Positions 8,276 through 17,407 of a stretch of 64,000 bases of DNA are shown here, piece after piece (position 1 is the first letter of the stretch; the number at the start of each line of letters is the position of its first letter). Source of the stretch: Candidatus Melainabacteria bacterium (GTDB lineage: Bacteria; Cyanobacteriota; Vampirovibrionia; Obscuribacterales; Obscuribacteraceae); assembly GCA_016699165.1 (NCBI GenBank), contig CP064963.1, forward strand, positions 992,001 through 1,056,000. The letters run 5' to 3'. The notes under the pieces were generated by a model. The model worked only from the letters and a program-made list of their open reading frames with translations, had not been told where the DNA came from and did not search any database. The translations under genes and the position numbers were made by a program.

Positions 8276-8746
8276 TTAATAACGATAGTGCGCAAAAGCT
8301 TTGTTGGCTTCAGCCATTTTGTGTGTGTCATCACGTTTTTTGACTGATGCACCGGCTCCGTTTGAAGCATCGATGAGCTCAGCAGAAAGACGCTCTGCAA
8401 AAGATCTACCACCGCGTTTGCGGCTGTTTGTGATGATCCACTGAGTAGCTAGTGCAACGCCTCTAGACGATTTTACTTCAACAGGAACCTGATAAGTAGA
8501 ACCACCAACACGACGAGCTTTGACTTCGACTAAAGGTGTGACGTTTTTCACAGCTTTGTTGAAAATATCAAGCGGCTCTTGCGCTGTTTTTTCTTGAATT
8601 AAGGTGAGAGCGGAGTAGAACAGATTTTGAGCTGTGCTCTTTTTACCGCGCTGCATCATGCGATTGACAAAGCGTGACACAAGCTGGCTGTCGTAAACAG
8701 GATCTTGTGGTGGCACTCTTTTGATAGCAGCTGAACGTCTGGACAT
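8276..8746 (-). CDS. rpsG: 30S ribosomal protein S7
   Basis: The 156-residue protein has the expected S7 length and motifs: MSRRSAAIKRVPPQDPVYDS, VSRFVNRMMQRGKKSTA, VEVKARRVGGSTYQVPVEV and the C-terminal KKRDDTHKMAEANKAFAHYRY. S7 initiates assembly of the 30S head by binding the 3' domain of 16S rRNA and touches the exit site. In many bacteria it also represses its own operon by binding the rpsL-rpsG junction, which here is only about 30 bases. It has a purine-rich ribosome site (GGAGAAAT). Confidence 0.97.
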   Translation of the reverse strand: MSRRSAAIKRVPPQDPVYDSQLVSRFVNRMMQRGKKSTAQNLFYSALTLIQEKTAQEPLDIFNKAVKNVTPLVEVKARRVGGSTYQVPVEVKSSRGVALATQWIITNSRKRGGRSFAERLSAELIDASNGAGASVKKRDDTHKMAEANKAFAHYRY

Positions 8747-8778
8747 GAACTTATTTCTCCAATTCTCTATCTAATTAT

Positions 8779-9192
8779 TTATTTCTTTTTGCCTTTAGCA
8801 GCAGCTGCAGGAGCAGCGCCTGGTTTGGGACGCTTGGTTCCATATTTGGATCTGCCTTGAGCGCGGTCTTTGACACCTGCGGTATCAAGTGCACCACGCA
8901 CGATGTGGTAACGAACGCCTGGCAAATCTTTCACTCTTCCGCCACGAACAAGCACGACACTGTGCTCCTGGAGGTTGTGTCCGACACCTGGAATATAGGC
9001 TGTGATTTCCATCCCGTTAGTCAAACGTACTCTGGCAATTTTTCTCAGAGCCGAATTGGGCTTTTTAGGTGTGGTTGTCTTCACTTGTGTGCAAACGCCA
9101 CGACGCTGGGGACAAGATTTGAGGGCCGGGGACTTAGTCTTGAATGTGACCTTTTTTCTCTCACGGCGGATAAGCTGATTAATGGTAGGCAC
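8779..9192 (-). CDS. rpsL: 30S ribosomal protein S12
   Basis: The protein begins PTINQLIRRERK after its start codon. The best start is the GTG at 9192, with AGGAG six bases upstream; a longer frame starting 12 codons earlier adds residues not found in S12. The resulting 137-residue protein has KTTTPKKPNSALRKIARVRL and GGRVKDLPGVRYH, the decoding-site loops, with unmodified lysines at the usual streptomycin-resistance positions. The C-terminus is extended by an Ala/Lys-rich tail. It is first in the rpsL-rpsG-fusA series and shapes decoding accuracy in the 30S subunit. Confidence 0.95.
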   Translation of the reverse strand: MPTINQLIRRERKKVTFKTKSPALKSCPQRRGVCTQVKTTTPKKPNSALRKIARVRLTNGMEITAYIPGVGHNLQEHSVVLVRGGRVKDLPGVRYHIVRGALDTAGVKDRAQGRSKYGTKRPKPGAAPAAAAKGKKK

Positions 9193-9359
9193 CACGATCT
9201 CCTGAATTCTAAAGTGCGCCCGGTACATAGCCCTGCGGCTCTGATTTGTAAGGCAACGGGCTCATAGCAAATCAGGCTTAGAGTACCAGATTCTGCACCC
9301 ATTTGGGAATTGGAGCCTCGAATATTTCTATATGCTTTACAAATCGCTTAAATTAAGAA

Positions 9360-10415
9360 TCAGTTAGATTCCGTTATATATGGAATGTTGATTGCTGGTT
9401 TGCCCATGCTAGGCAGCGTGACGGTGGGATCCAGCCTGAGCCGTTTTTTCTTTTTCGCTCGCAACCACTGCTCTTTTGCCATCAGATAACAAGTGGTACT
9501 TGGCTCTAAGCCAAGCTCTTTCAGTGCGGTTATGACATTGTCTTGAAAATCAAATACCTTAATTACGACCATGCCCTGCATCTGAGCTTTGATTGTAGTA
9601 CCCACCACAAAGTTGACAAGGTCACAAGCCAGATGTGACCAGCCTGCATTGACATAGAACTCAAGCAAATGGTCGCCATTTTTAGAAGTTTTAACCCGGG
9701 CGGCACACGGAATGACCTGCCTGTCAGTTTCTTCAGTCACCCAGAATAAGTCGTTCTGGGCGAGCTTGAAGCGAGACTTGTCCATTTTCACATCATTTAT
9801 ACGGTAATCTTCCGGCACAAAATTGAAAACGCGACGCTCTTCTGTAGGAATAATTTCTTGGTGTAATTGATAGATTTTTTGGCTGTCAGCCGGTTGGGCA
9901 AAGCGAAAGGCGCTGAAATCGGCATCGCCATAGCTTACATCTGGTGGGGTGTAATCAATTGGCACCTGATAATAACTGACACGACTGCATCGTCTAAACC
10001 CGCACGAAACTAGAAGCGAAATGGCAGACGAGTTTTGATTGGACACTTCGCACAAAAAATGACTGATACCCTGACCGCCAAATAAAGCAAGGGCGTAACG
10101 CAAAAGTTCTTCTGCTATACCGCGGCCTCTGTGTCTTGGATGCACAACCAACTGATTCACTTGCCAGGTATGGTTTGATTTTCCAAGAGAATCTAGGGCG
10201 ATAATTCCAAGCACTGTGTTGTCTTCTTTAGCCAGGTATACAGAAGAAGTACGATGGAAGGCGATAGGCACCCAATGCTGCCAGAAGCTCATTTTGGCTT
10301 CGTTGACCTTTTCTTCTGAAATAAAAGCATCAAATGGAACTGGCTCTTCCTGATAACGCAAAAGTGCGCGCACTTGCGCGGCGTCATTGGGAAAAAACGG
10401 GACTATTTTGATCAC
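9360..10415 (-). CDS. GNAT-family N-acetyltransferase, probably two-domain
   Basis: Residues 1-150 form a GNAT domain: LVVHPRHRGRGIAEELLRYAL is the acetyl-CoA-binding A motif (Q/RxxGxG/A) and NQNSSAISLLVSCGF the B motif. Residues 160-330 look like a second, degenerate GNAT-like half without a clear acetyl-CoA loop, and the tail is basic (KKKKRLR). Substrate is unknown. The frame starts with GTG; no nearby ATG gives a better start, and the ribosome site (GAGG) lies 12 bases away, a little far. It is oriented towards rpsL with about 170 bases between, a region that must hold the rpsL promoter. Confidence 0.85.
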   Translation of the reverse strand: MIKIVPFFPNDAAQVRALLRYQEEPVPFDAFISEEKVNEAKMSFWQHWVPIAFHRTSSVYLAKEDNTVLGIIALDSLGKSNHTWQVNQLVVHPRHRGRGIAEELLRYALALFGGQGISHFLCEVSNQNSSAISLLVSCGFRRCSRVSYYQVPIDYTPPDVSYGDADFSAFRFAQPADSQKIYQLHQEIIPTEERRVFNFVPEDYRINDVKMDKSRFKLAQNDLFWVTEETDRQVIPCAARVKTSKNGDHLLEFYVNAGWSHLACDLVNFVVGTTIKAQMQGMVVIKVFDFQDNVITALKELGLEPSTTCYLMAKEQWLRAKKKKRLRLDPTVTLPSMGKPAINIPYITESN

Positions 10416-10490
10416 TTTTGTCAGAAGCCTCTTGAAAAGATCTTAACATGGTCTGTCAATAACGAGCAGTCAATACCGTAAAGTAGAAGG

Positions 10491-11006
10491 ATGCCAGCCG
10501 CTAAGAAACCTGACAAGAAAAAAACTGACAAGGACAAAGATAAGTCCGAGTCAGAGTTTAAGGTCGTCGCTCAAAATCGTCGAGCACGCCACGAATACAC
10601 CATTATCGATTCGATGGAAACAGGTATTGAGCTTGTCGGCACCGAAGTAAAATCGATACGTCAAGGCAAAGCAAGTTTGCAAGACGCTTTTGCTCGAATT
10701 GAGGGAGGAGAGGTTTATCTATACAACTGCAATATCGCTGTATATGAATTCGGCAACCGCTTCAACCATGAGCCTTTGCGCAAACGCCGCCTGCTCTTGC
10801 AAAAGAAACAAATTTTAAAACTCAAGGCCCAGTCTAAGGAAAAAGGATTAACCCTAGTTCCGCTTAAGCTCTATTTCAAGAGGAACTGGGTCAAAGTAGA
10901 CTTAGCATTGGGCAAAGGCAAACACTTATATGACAAACGTGAAAGCATTGCCAAGCGCGATACCAAACGCGAATTGGATAGACTGGCCAAAACGGCTAGA
11001 AGATAG
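10491..11006 (+). CDS. smpB: SsrA-binding protein SmpB
   Basis: SmpB binds tmRNA and brings it to stalled ribosomes for trans-translation. The conserved core runs from about residue 28: VAQNRRARHEYTI, GIELVGTEVKSIRQGKASLQDAF, the EVYLYNCNIAVYE segment, the RKRRLLL block and the C-terminal GKHLYDKRESIAKRDTKRELDR tail that enters the decoding centre. A Lys/Asp-rich N-terminal extension of about 25 residues makes it 171 residues, longer than the usual 150-160. The AGAAGG directly touching the ATG is too close to be an ideal ribosome site. A tmRNA gene was not found in this window. Confidence 0.96.
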   Translation: MPAAKKPDKKKTDKDKDKSESEFKVVAQNRRARHEYTIIDSMETGIELVGTEVKSIRQGKASLQDAFARIEGGEVYLYNCNIAVYEFGNRFNHEPLRKRRLLLQKKQILKLKAQSKEKGLTLVPLKLYFKRNWVKVDLALGKGKHLYDKRESIAKRDTKRELDRLAKTARR

Positions 11007-11019
11007 GAGAGACATTCGA

Positions 11020-13467
11020 GTGAAAGATTTATGGCGTGTGTTAGCAACAATCTGTTTGCTCATATTCAGTCTTTCTTTTACGTCATTGGATTGTCTGGCA
11101 AAAAATGCCACTCCACTTGCCGTTCTTAAAAGCACCACCAACGTCAATGCCTATCAAGAGCAGCATCTTGGAACATACGACGACGACTATACTTTGTTTA
11201 AAAACGTGCTCAACAATGCCAATTTGCATTTCGATGAGATTACAGAAAACGAGGCGGCAAGCGGTAAGGCATCGCTTTCAAAATATAGAGCGATTATAAT
11301 TCCTCTATGTGTCGACGTTTCGCCTGAAGCTCAAAATGGATTAATCGAATATTGTCGCTCTGGCGGCAAACTAATGGTAATGGACGGAGGCGGTGTGCAA
11401 TCGCAGCGCGCTCAGGCACTTTCGGCGCTAGCTGGAGTAACTGTCAATCAGCAGCAAGTTTTCAAAAATAGAAACAAACTGGTCTGGACTGATACTCCCC
11501 TTCCGATGCAAGAAGACTTTGCCGTTGGCACCATGGTGGCAAATCTGGTGGTGACCCCAGAGACAAAAAAATTAGCGGTCTGGCGCGGAGCGGACGAAAA
11601 ATCTCAAGACACAGGTCTTGCCATCGTCAAAAAACCTCAAGCCGCCTTCATGGGCTGGGTACTTGGTGTACAAGGCAACATCACAGCCAACGCTCGATTT
11701 CTAGCAATGACATTAGACGAACTGTCACCAGGAATCACTCAGGAAGCAGCTATTCAAATAAGTTTTGCCGAATATCAAACTATTGGCGAAGAACTTACAT
11801 TCTTGTTCAATCGAACCGACGAAGCTATTAAAACGGCTAAACAAGCCGAGTTTGCCGTGCCGATAAGTCAGATTGAAGAAAGTTTCAGCAAAGCACAAGA
11901 ACAAGCAAAATCATTTCATTCCGCCTACAAAGAGCGTCGCTTCCAGGAAGCAGACGAGCATCTAGGCAAAGCACGCGAATTGTACGCACTTTCTTTTGGT
12001 CAGGCAATGCCTGTGCGCCCGGTGGAAGCCCGCTCTGTATGGCTTGATCGCGGCACTATAGTGGCTACAAAAAATGCCAAAGGCATGGCAGATTTAATTG
12101 CGCGATTAAAACAGTCCGGCATCAACATCATTTATTTTGAAACCAATAATGCCGGTTTCACAATGTATCCAAGCAAACTGACCGATCAAAATCCAGAGAC
12201 TTTGAGCTGGGACCCACTTGGTACTGCGTGTAAAGAAGCCAAAAAACATGGCATGGAATTACATGCCTGGCTCTGGATTTTCAACGTAGGCAATATGAGA
12301 CACAACCCGATAATAGGCAAAGAGGCCGATTATCCAGGTCCTGTGCTTTCGCGCAAACCGATATCATGGGCGATGGCATACAGCAATGGTGCTCTCGTTC
12401 CACCTAAGCAAACCGAATTCTGGATCGATCCTTCTAATAAGGAATGTCGCCAGTACATCAAAGACTTAATCACCGAAGTGGTGACCAAATATCCAGTAGA
12501 TGGAATTCAGCTCGACTACATTCGTTACCCGTTTAATAACAAAGGTGCCGAGATGGGCTTCAACTGGCTTTCTCGCCAGAAGTTCGAGCAAGAGACCGGT
12601 CTCAACTTGGACAGATTCGATGAAAATACTCGCGAAGTTTTCATGGCATGGAAAGTGCATCAAATAAGCAGTTTCGTCAAAGAATCTAGAGAGCTTTGCA
12701 ATTCGCTTAAACCAGGACTTCGAATATCAGCGGCTGTTTATGCCTTTCCAAGACGCATGCGCATTGGTGCCATTCAGCAAGAATGGGAAACCTGGGTAGC
12801 AAACGGCTGGATCGACACGCTCAATCCAATGACGTATGCATCTACTGCTCAGAATTTGACCGTAATGGCCGATTACTGCCGAGAAAGCACGTCCGATAAA
12901 GCACTTGTATATCCAGGACTAGCTATTATGCGTATAGACACGGCTGGTCTAATTGAACAGTTAGACTCGGCTAGAGCAACCGGAACCCTTGGTACCACAA
13001 TGTTTGCAGTAGCTCACCTAGATGACAAAAAATTGAATGTATTGAAGATGGGACCGTATCGTCGTCAAACTTTATTGACGCCACAATCGGAACCACTTCG
13101 AGCCAGCCGATTTTTATTCGACGATTTTGTAGCAATGCTCAATCGTTACTTGCAAGATCCACGTGGGCATATTCTCTCGGATACTGCCAGCACAAACGAT
13201 GTTTTGTCTCAAATTGAAGTGATTCAAAAGACGATGCACGGTCTCAAAAATAGTTCCAGTGCGTCCGAAATTGATTCGGTCAACAAAGATATTGAGCGTT
13301 TGCACAAAACGGTAAAAGAATGGCTCAGGCTGGAAGCCTTTATACAACGGGGTTACAGGGCTCAATACATTGCCAATTATCTTGGACAGGTTGAAGCCAT
13401 ACTTTCATATGCTTCACACAAAGCGAAAGTACAGTCATCATCGGTAGTATCGAGCCAAAGTAACTAG
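11020..13467 (+). CDS. Secreted family-10-like glycoside hydrolase (GHL10/DUF187)
   Basis: The preferred start is the GTG at 11020, with TAGGAGA nine bases upstream; it yields a clean signal peptide (LWRVLATICLLIFSLSF, ending near CLAKNA). An earlier in-frame start inside smpB would bury that signal. Residues about 45-230 resemble a glutamine-amidotransferase-like/trimerisation fold (YRAIIIPLCVDVSPEAQ, GGKLMVMDGGG). Residues about 350-690 form the GHL10 barrel: NIIYFETNNAGFTMYPS, GMELHAWLWIFNVGN, WIDPSNKECRQYIKDLI and VDGIQLDYIRYP. The C-terminal 120 residues look helical. GHL10 proteins are thought to act on surface polysaccharide or peptidoglycan; the substrate is unknown. Probably coexpressed with the DUF4384 gene after it. 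Confidence 0.85.
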   Translation: MKDLWRVLATICLLIFSLSFTSLDCLAKNATPLAVLKSTTNVNAYQEQHLGTYDDDYTLFKNVLNNANLHFDEITENEAASGKASLSKYRAIIIPLCVDVSPEAQNGLIEYCRSGGKLMVMDGGGVQSQRAQALSALAGVTVNQQQVFKNRNKLVWTDTPLPMQEDFAVGTMVANLVVTPETKKLAVWRGADEKSQDTGLAIVKKPQAAFMGWVLGVQGNITANARFLAMTLDELSPGITQEAAIQISFAEYQTIGEELTFLFNRTDEAIKTAKQAEFAVPISQIEESFSKAQEQAKSFHSAYKERRFQEADEHLGKARELYALSFGQAMPVRPVEARSVWLDRGTIVATKNAKGMADLIARLKQSGINIIYFETNNAGFTMYPSKLTDQNPETLSWDPLGTACKEAKKHGMELHAWLWIFNVGNMRHNPIIGKEADYPGPVLSRKPISWAMAYSNGALVPPKQTEFWIDPSNKECRQYIKDLITEVVTKYPVDGIQLDYIRYPFNNKGAEMGFNWLSRQKFEQETGLNLDRFDENTREVFMAWKVHQISSFVKESRELCNSLKPGLRISAAVYAFPRRMRIGAIQQEWETWVANGWIDTLNPMTYASTAQNLTVMADYCRESTSDKALVYPGLAIMRIDTAGLIEQLDSARATGTLGTTMFAVAHLDDKKLNVLKMGPYRRQTLLTPQSEPLRASRFLFDDFVAMLNRYLQDPRGHILSDTASTNDVLSQIEVIQKTMHGLKNSSSASEIDSVNKDIERLHKTVKEWLRLEAFIQRGYRAQYIANYLGQVEAILSYASHKAKVQSSSVVSSQSN

Positions 13468-13490
13468 ACTAGAAAGACCATCACAAGCCT

Positions 13491-14147
13491 ATGTACGTGA
13501 ATTCAAGACACACGCTAGTCTTATTGTCCGCCTTTTCACTTTCACTTGCTTCAAGCGCATCTTGGGCTAAAAGTTCATTGCGCCAAAATGTGACTTATCA
13601 AAATAGTGATACAGGACAATTATTCAAAACTCGCAAAGAACAAAGAGACAGGCTTATTGACACAATATGGAATAAGCCTACTCATCAATACAAATATGGC
13701 GACCAATTTACTATCACTCTTGTTCCAAAACAAAAGTCTTTCGTCTACTTGTTCTACATTAGTCATGATGACAAAGTGATGGCAATTTATCCTTCGCGTA
13801 TGAGCCATAAGCACACGCCTGGCTGTCACGAACCGATGGAAATCAGCACTATCAAATCATCTACACGCGAATACGCACTTAGAGTAGATAGCACTCCTGG
13901 AAAAATGGTTTCAGCAGCCATTATTGATAATGAGCAAGGAAAACTGTTGCGCGACAAATTAATAAATACAGCCGACTGGGCCGCAATCGAACCGCTTGAA
14001 CACACGCTCAAACTTAGTGGTGATGAACTTCTTGAGCGTCTCAAGCAATTATATGCTCAAAATAGCGAAGAAGTTTTCTATTCAATAGAAGAGGCGCCCA
14101 AAGCAAAGCCCACAACTGGTGCTGAAACTCGCGAACTTAAGATTTAG
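13491..14147 (+). CDS. Secreted DUF4384-like protein
   Basis: A signal peptide (LVLLSAFSLSLASSASWAK) is followed by a segment typical of DUF4384: YGDQFTITLVPKQKSFVYLFYISHDDKVMAIYP, where a beta-rich domain carries the 'G-x-V-x-x-x-x-P' turn. Function is unknown; DUF4384 often accompanies secreted or kinase-linked envelope proteins. It follows the glycosidase-like gene by 23 bases and is probably in the same transcript. Its 3' end overlaps the convergent next gene by 11 bases. Ribosome site is weak. Confidence 0.65.
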   Translation: MYVNSRHTLVLLSAFSLSLASSASWAKSSLRQNVTYQNSDTGQLFKTRKEQRDRLIDTIWNKPTHQYKYGDQFTITLVPKQKSFVYLFYISHDDKVMAIYPSRMSHKHTPGCHEPMEISTIKSSTREYALRVDSTPGKMVSAAIIDNEQGKLLRDKLINTADWAAIEPLEHTLKLSGDELLERLKQLYAQNSEEVFYSIEEAPKAKPTTGAETRELKI

Positions 14148-14760
14148 TGGTAGCCTGGCAAACACCTAAACGAGTTAGTTGGGCAAGAATGCGATGCTTC
14201 AGTTTGTAGAAGGTTTTCAAACGCTCGAAATCGTCTACTGCACCTTTCACGCGCAAGCTAAGCAATTTGCTTTGTCCTTCACGCAAAGACTTTCTGGTCG
14301 GCATCGATTCTTGATGCTCGACAGAAACCCAATATTGCATCTGGGGTTCGTCCAGAAATAGTTTTCTTAGAACTGCATCATCAAATAGTGCTTTTACTTT
14401 TGCTTCGTCAGAACCTTTGATCATGAAAGCTTTATCGAAGTCCTCATGCCCAACCACAATGTCTTGCACACCAAGAAGCTTGTGCAAACCGTGATACCAG
14501 GATTCTGGATAGAGGGCGAATTTGAAATCGTCTGTGCCAATGATATTGGTCTCGACTGTTGTGTGCTGTTCTGATTTCAGCTTATCGTCGCCAGGAACCA
14601 TGGTGTAGAGCAATTCCCAGTCGGTGCCGTCGATTGGCATAGACATAGTTAGCTTTGAGGTGCTCGAATCTGGATTGGGGTCATCAATCTGAGCGTTAAA
14701 TTCCTCAGAAAATTCAAACCAGACCTGTTTCCAACCAAAAATTCTACTATGCAGCTTCAC
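14137..14760 (-). CDS. Uncharacterised protein
   Basis: This 207-residue soluble protein starts with GTG, supported by AGAGGAAAGG four to eight bases upstream. I see a beta-rich N-terminal half (FKFALYPESWYHGL, VVGHEDFDKAFMIKGSDEAKVKALF) and a helical C-terminus ending in ATTKS. The centre recalls proteins in which a beta sandwich recognises a small domain, but no family is recognised. It is convergent with the preceding gene and divergent from the MATE exporter, 85 bases away. Confidence 0.7.
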   Translation of the reverse strand: MKLHSRIFGWKQVWFEFSEEFNAQIDDPNPDSSTSKLTMSMPIDGTDWELLYTMVPGDDKLKSEQHTTVETNIIGTDDFKFALYPESWYHGLHKLLGVQDIVVGHEDFDKAFMIKGSDEAKVKALFDDAVLRKLFLDEPQMQYWVSVEHQESMPTRKSLREGQSKLLSLRVKGAVDDFERLKTFYKLKHRILAQLTRLGVCQATTKS

Positions 14761-14845
14761 GACGCCTTTCCTCTAAGAATGAATCAACTTGTATTTATAC
14801 CATCTACAAGTTTAAACTTATGTTTCATCTAAAAAAGTTGCAACA

Positions 14846-16258
14846 TTGAACACCACTCTAGAAAAACGCCCTGTAGCGCCCCAAAGCCTTCCAGAAGCTC
14901 ACAAACCAAAGTTCGACGATACTCTAGTCACAGGCAATCTGTGGCGTGCATGCTGGGTAATGGCCTGGCCACTCCTAATTGCAACCATTGCTAATTCGCT
15001 TGTTGGTATATGCGATCTCTATGTCGCAGGATTCTTAGGCACTTCAAGTCAAGCTGCAGTGGGGATTTCTGAGCACATTGCCTTTTTTGCCATGCTTCTC
15101 ATCATGGGTGTAAGCATGGGAACGACTGCAATTGTTTCAAGGTACTGGGGCGAAAAAAATTATGAAGAAGGCGTGAGATTCACAGCTCACTCAATTCTAT
15201 TTTCTTTTGTCTTCGGCATAGTGCTTTCAGTTGCACTGCTTGTGTTTGGCATCATGTCTCTTTCGATGTTTTCCAACTCGCTTGAAGTACAGACATTGGC
15301 CAGACAATATTTATGTATCTATAGTTTTTATATCATTCCCTTCAGCATCGTTTCAGTGATGAATTCAGCACTGCGCGCAAGCGGAGATGCAAAAACTCCT
15401 CTGGTTTTAGTGGCCTGTTTTACTTCGCTCACTGTTATCGGTGATTTTCTCACGGTAGTTTTGCAGTGGCCCGTAGCAAATTTAGGCATACAGGGCATTG
15501 CGATATCAGCTGTTGTTGCCTCTTTCACTTCGTCACTTCTAGGCATAGTGCTTTTGCGCCGGTCTAAATTAGCTCCCTCTATGCACCACTTTATGCCACT
15601 CGATATCGATCGCATAAGACGAGTGGTAAAAATCGGTGTGCCTTCGGCATTGCAAAGACTGGGCTGGGCAACCAGTTTGTTCGTACTCTATTTTATTTTG
15701 TCCCAGTGCGATACACCAACCCCGGCTCTGGCAGCCCTTGCAGTCGGTATGCGAATCGAAGCTTTGCTTTTCATGCCAATTATGGCGCTCAATATGGCAG
15801 TATCTTCGATAGTTGGTCAGAATCTTGGCGCTAAAAAAGTGAAACGCGCTTATCAGGCTGGAGTAAAAATGGCTACAGTCGGCTTCTGGAGCCTCACTGT
15901 GCTTGGTGCCATTATGTTTTTGCTTGCAGACAATATCGCTTCCTGGATAAGTTCTGACCCTGTGACCATTCCCCATATTCCAAGTTATTTGCGCATAGCC
16001 GCTTTCTGTGAGCCTTTTCTTGCCCTGGCAATGATTTTATCTGGCGCGCTTCAAGGAGCTGGTGATACCAAAACTCCAATGTGGATTACTATTATTTGCA
16101 ATTGGCTTGTCAGATTGCCGCTAGCTTATTGGCTTGTACTGGGGCTCGATATGGGACCAAGTGGTGCGTGGTTGGCAATGACACTATCTGTAGTTATGTC
16201 AGGCATCATTACTGCTATGCGCTTCCGCTCTTTGAGCTGGACCAGACAACGAGTATAA
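14846..16258 (+). CDS. MATE-family multidrug/toxin exporter
   Basis: The 470-residue protein has about 12 hydrophobic segments and MATE motifs: VMAWPLLIATIANSLVGICD at the N-terminus, GVSMGTTAIVSRYWGEKN, and NAKKVKRAYQAG-type loops with ALQGAGDTKTPMWI before the last segments (also ALRASGDAKTPLVLV in the first half, the internal repeat). MATE proteins export cationic drugs or metabolites against Na+ or H+. The frame starts with TTG and there is no convincing ribosome site; the first ATG would delete the entry to TM1. It overlaps the convergent O-antigen ligase gene by 60 bases at the 3' ends. Confidence 0.92.
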   Translation: MNTTLEKRPVAPQSLPEAHKPKFDDTLVTGNLWRACWVMAWPLLIATIANSLVGICDLYVAGFLGTSSQAAVGISEHIAFFAMLLIMGVSMGTTAIVSRYWGEKNYEEGVRFTAHSILFSFVFGIVLSVALLVFGIMSLSMFSNSLEVQTLARQYLCIYSFYIIPFSIVSVMNSALRASGDAKTPLVLVACFTSLTVIGDFLTVVLQWPVANLGIQGIAISAVVASFTSSLLGIVLLRRSKLAPSMHHFMPLDIDRIRRVVKIGVPSALQRLGWATSLFVLYFILSQCDTPTPALAALAVGMRIEALLFMPIMALNMAVSSIVGQNLGAKKVKRAYQAGVKMATVGFWSLTVLGAIMFLLADNIASWISSDPVTIPHIPSYLRIAAFCEPFLALAMILSGALQGAGDTKTPMWITIICNWLVRLPLAYWLVLGLDMGPSGAWLAMTLSVVMSGIITAMRFRSLSWTRQRV

Positions 16259-17407
16259 AACGAAAGCAAAAACATACCACTGAATGAGCCGGACATGTCC
16301 TGCTCCAAAGTTGTATTCGAATATACCAGCCACACTAAGTGAAACAAGTGCGCCCACAACACCAAGACCAAGCGCTTTATCAAGACTGCTTGTTCCGCTT
16401 TTCCAATTGGAGAAAGCAAGAAAGAAAGTTTGACCTAACAATACCAGATAGGCAAAAAGTCCAGGCAGACCAAGCGTAACAAGCAAGTGCAAATAGTTAG
16501 AGTGCGCATGGGTCAAGTGATCTGAGATACCTGGCACCACTGCATCTTTATAGTCGAGCTTGGGAAAATGATTGATACCAACACCTAATATTGGTCCTTT
16601 TTGCCACATAGAAATACATTCTTTCCAAATAGACAAACGCACACGTGTACTGGTGTCATTTTGAGCATTGGTCAAAAGTGGCTCTAGACGCGTTTTAACT
16701 ACAGGTACGGTAAGCCAGAGCAGACCCACTAATACAATGCCTGCAATAACAGTTTTGAAAAATAATTTACGCGAAACACAAAAAGCAATTGTAAGAACAG
16801 CAAAAGCAATACCAAGCCAGGCACTGCGTTCACTTGCAAAAATAACACCTAGAAAATTAGCTCCTGTAAGTGCAAGTAGTATCATTTTTGAAAAAGGCAA
16901 ATCTTCTTTCTTCAAGCCAAGACAAAGAGATAGAGCCACGCAAGCCGTCACCTGCATTTCACCTGCAAATGCCATTGGGTTTCTAACAAAACCTGAAGCC
17001 TGCAAATATTGATATTTTTCAAAAGGATGAAAATTGAATAGTTGCTGAATCGTTCCCCAGACTCCATCAAGCGCGCCCATACAAAGCAGTATAAACACTG
17101 CTCTTAAACGCTCAGAAGGCATATGACTCAAAGCATAGTGAGCCCAGAAATAAACAAGCAACGCTCGCAGACTAACAAGTGAATCCAGTCCATCGTGCAG
17201 TCCATGACCTACTGTGCCTGAAATAAATACACACAGAGCAAGACTTATAAACGGACCTATAAGTGGTGGAGGCGTGTAACTGCGCTCTTTGATTATCATG
17301 GCGATAGATAATGCCAGACCAAGTCCCAGCACCACCCACGGTATCGTTATAGGAAGAAAGACACAGATACTATAAGCCCAGAGTAAATAACGCTGGCAGG
17401 CAATCAT
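16199..17407 (-). CDS. O-antigen ligase/polymerase family membrane protein
   Basis: The 402-residue protein has about 10-11 membrane segments and the Wzy_C/WaaL signature in a long periplasmic loop: ASERSAWLG, RVRLSIWKECISMW, GVGINHFP and THAHSNYLHLLVTLGLPGL with the conserved His. Such proteins attach O-antigen or other glycans to lipid A-core, or polymerise sugars. With the Lpt genes in this window it supports a glycan-bearing outer membrane. Its ATG overlaps the stop of trpS by one base (TAATG). Its last 20 codons overlap the opposite-strand MATE gene. Whether it is ligase or polymerase cannot be told. Confidence 0.88.
   Translation of the reverse strand: MIACQRYLLWAYSICVFLPITIPWVVLGLGLALSIAMIIKERSYTPPPLIGPFISLALCVFISGTVGHGLHDGLDSLVSLRALLVYFWAHYALSHMPSERLRAVFILLCMGALDGVWGTIQQLFNFHPFEKYQYLQASGFVRNPMAFAGEMQVTACVALSLCLGLKKEDLPFSKMILLALTGANFLGVIFASERSAWLGIAFAVLTIAFCVSRKLFFKTVIAGIVLVGLLWLTVPVVKTRLEPLLTNAQNDTSTRVRLSIWKECISMWQKGPILGVGINHFPKLDYKDAVVPGISDHLTHAHSNYLHLLVTLGLPGLFAYLVLLGQTFFLAFSNWKSGTSSLDKALGLGVVGALVSLSVAGIFEYNFGAGHVRLIQWYVFAFVLYSLSGPAQRAEAHSSNDA

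Noticed and set aside
9193..9228. N-terminal extension of S12 by 12 residues
   Set aside because: The extension does not match S12; a GTG with AGGAG six bases upstream is the better start.
8857..9267. 136-residue plus-strand frame opposite rpsL
   Set aside because: It is the antisense of a highly conserved ribosomal protein and has no ribosome site.
10930..11019. Start of the glycosidase-like gene inside smpB
   Set aside because: It would place 30 residues before the signal peptide; GTG at 11020 has a ribosome site.
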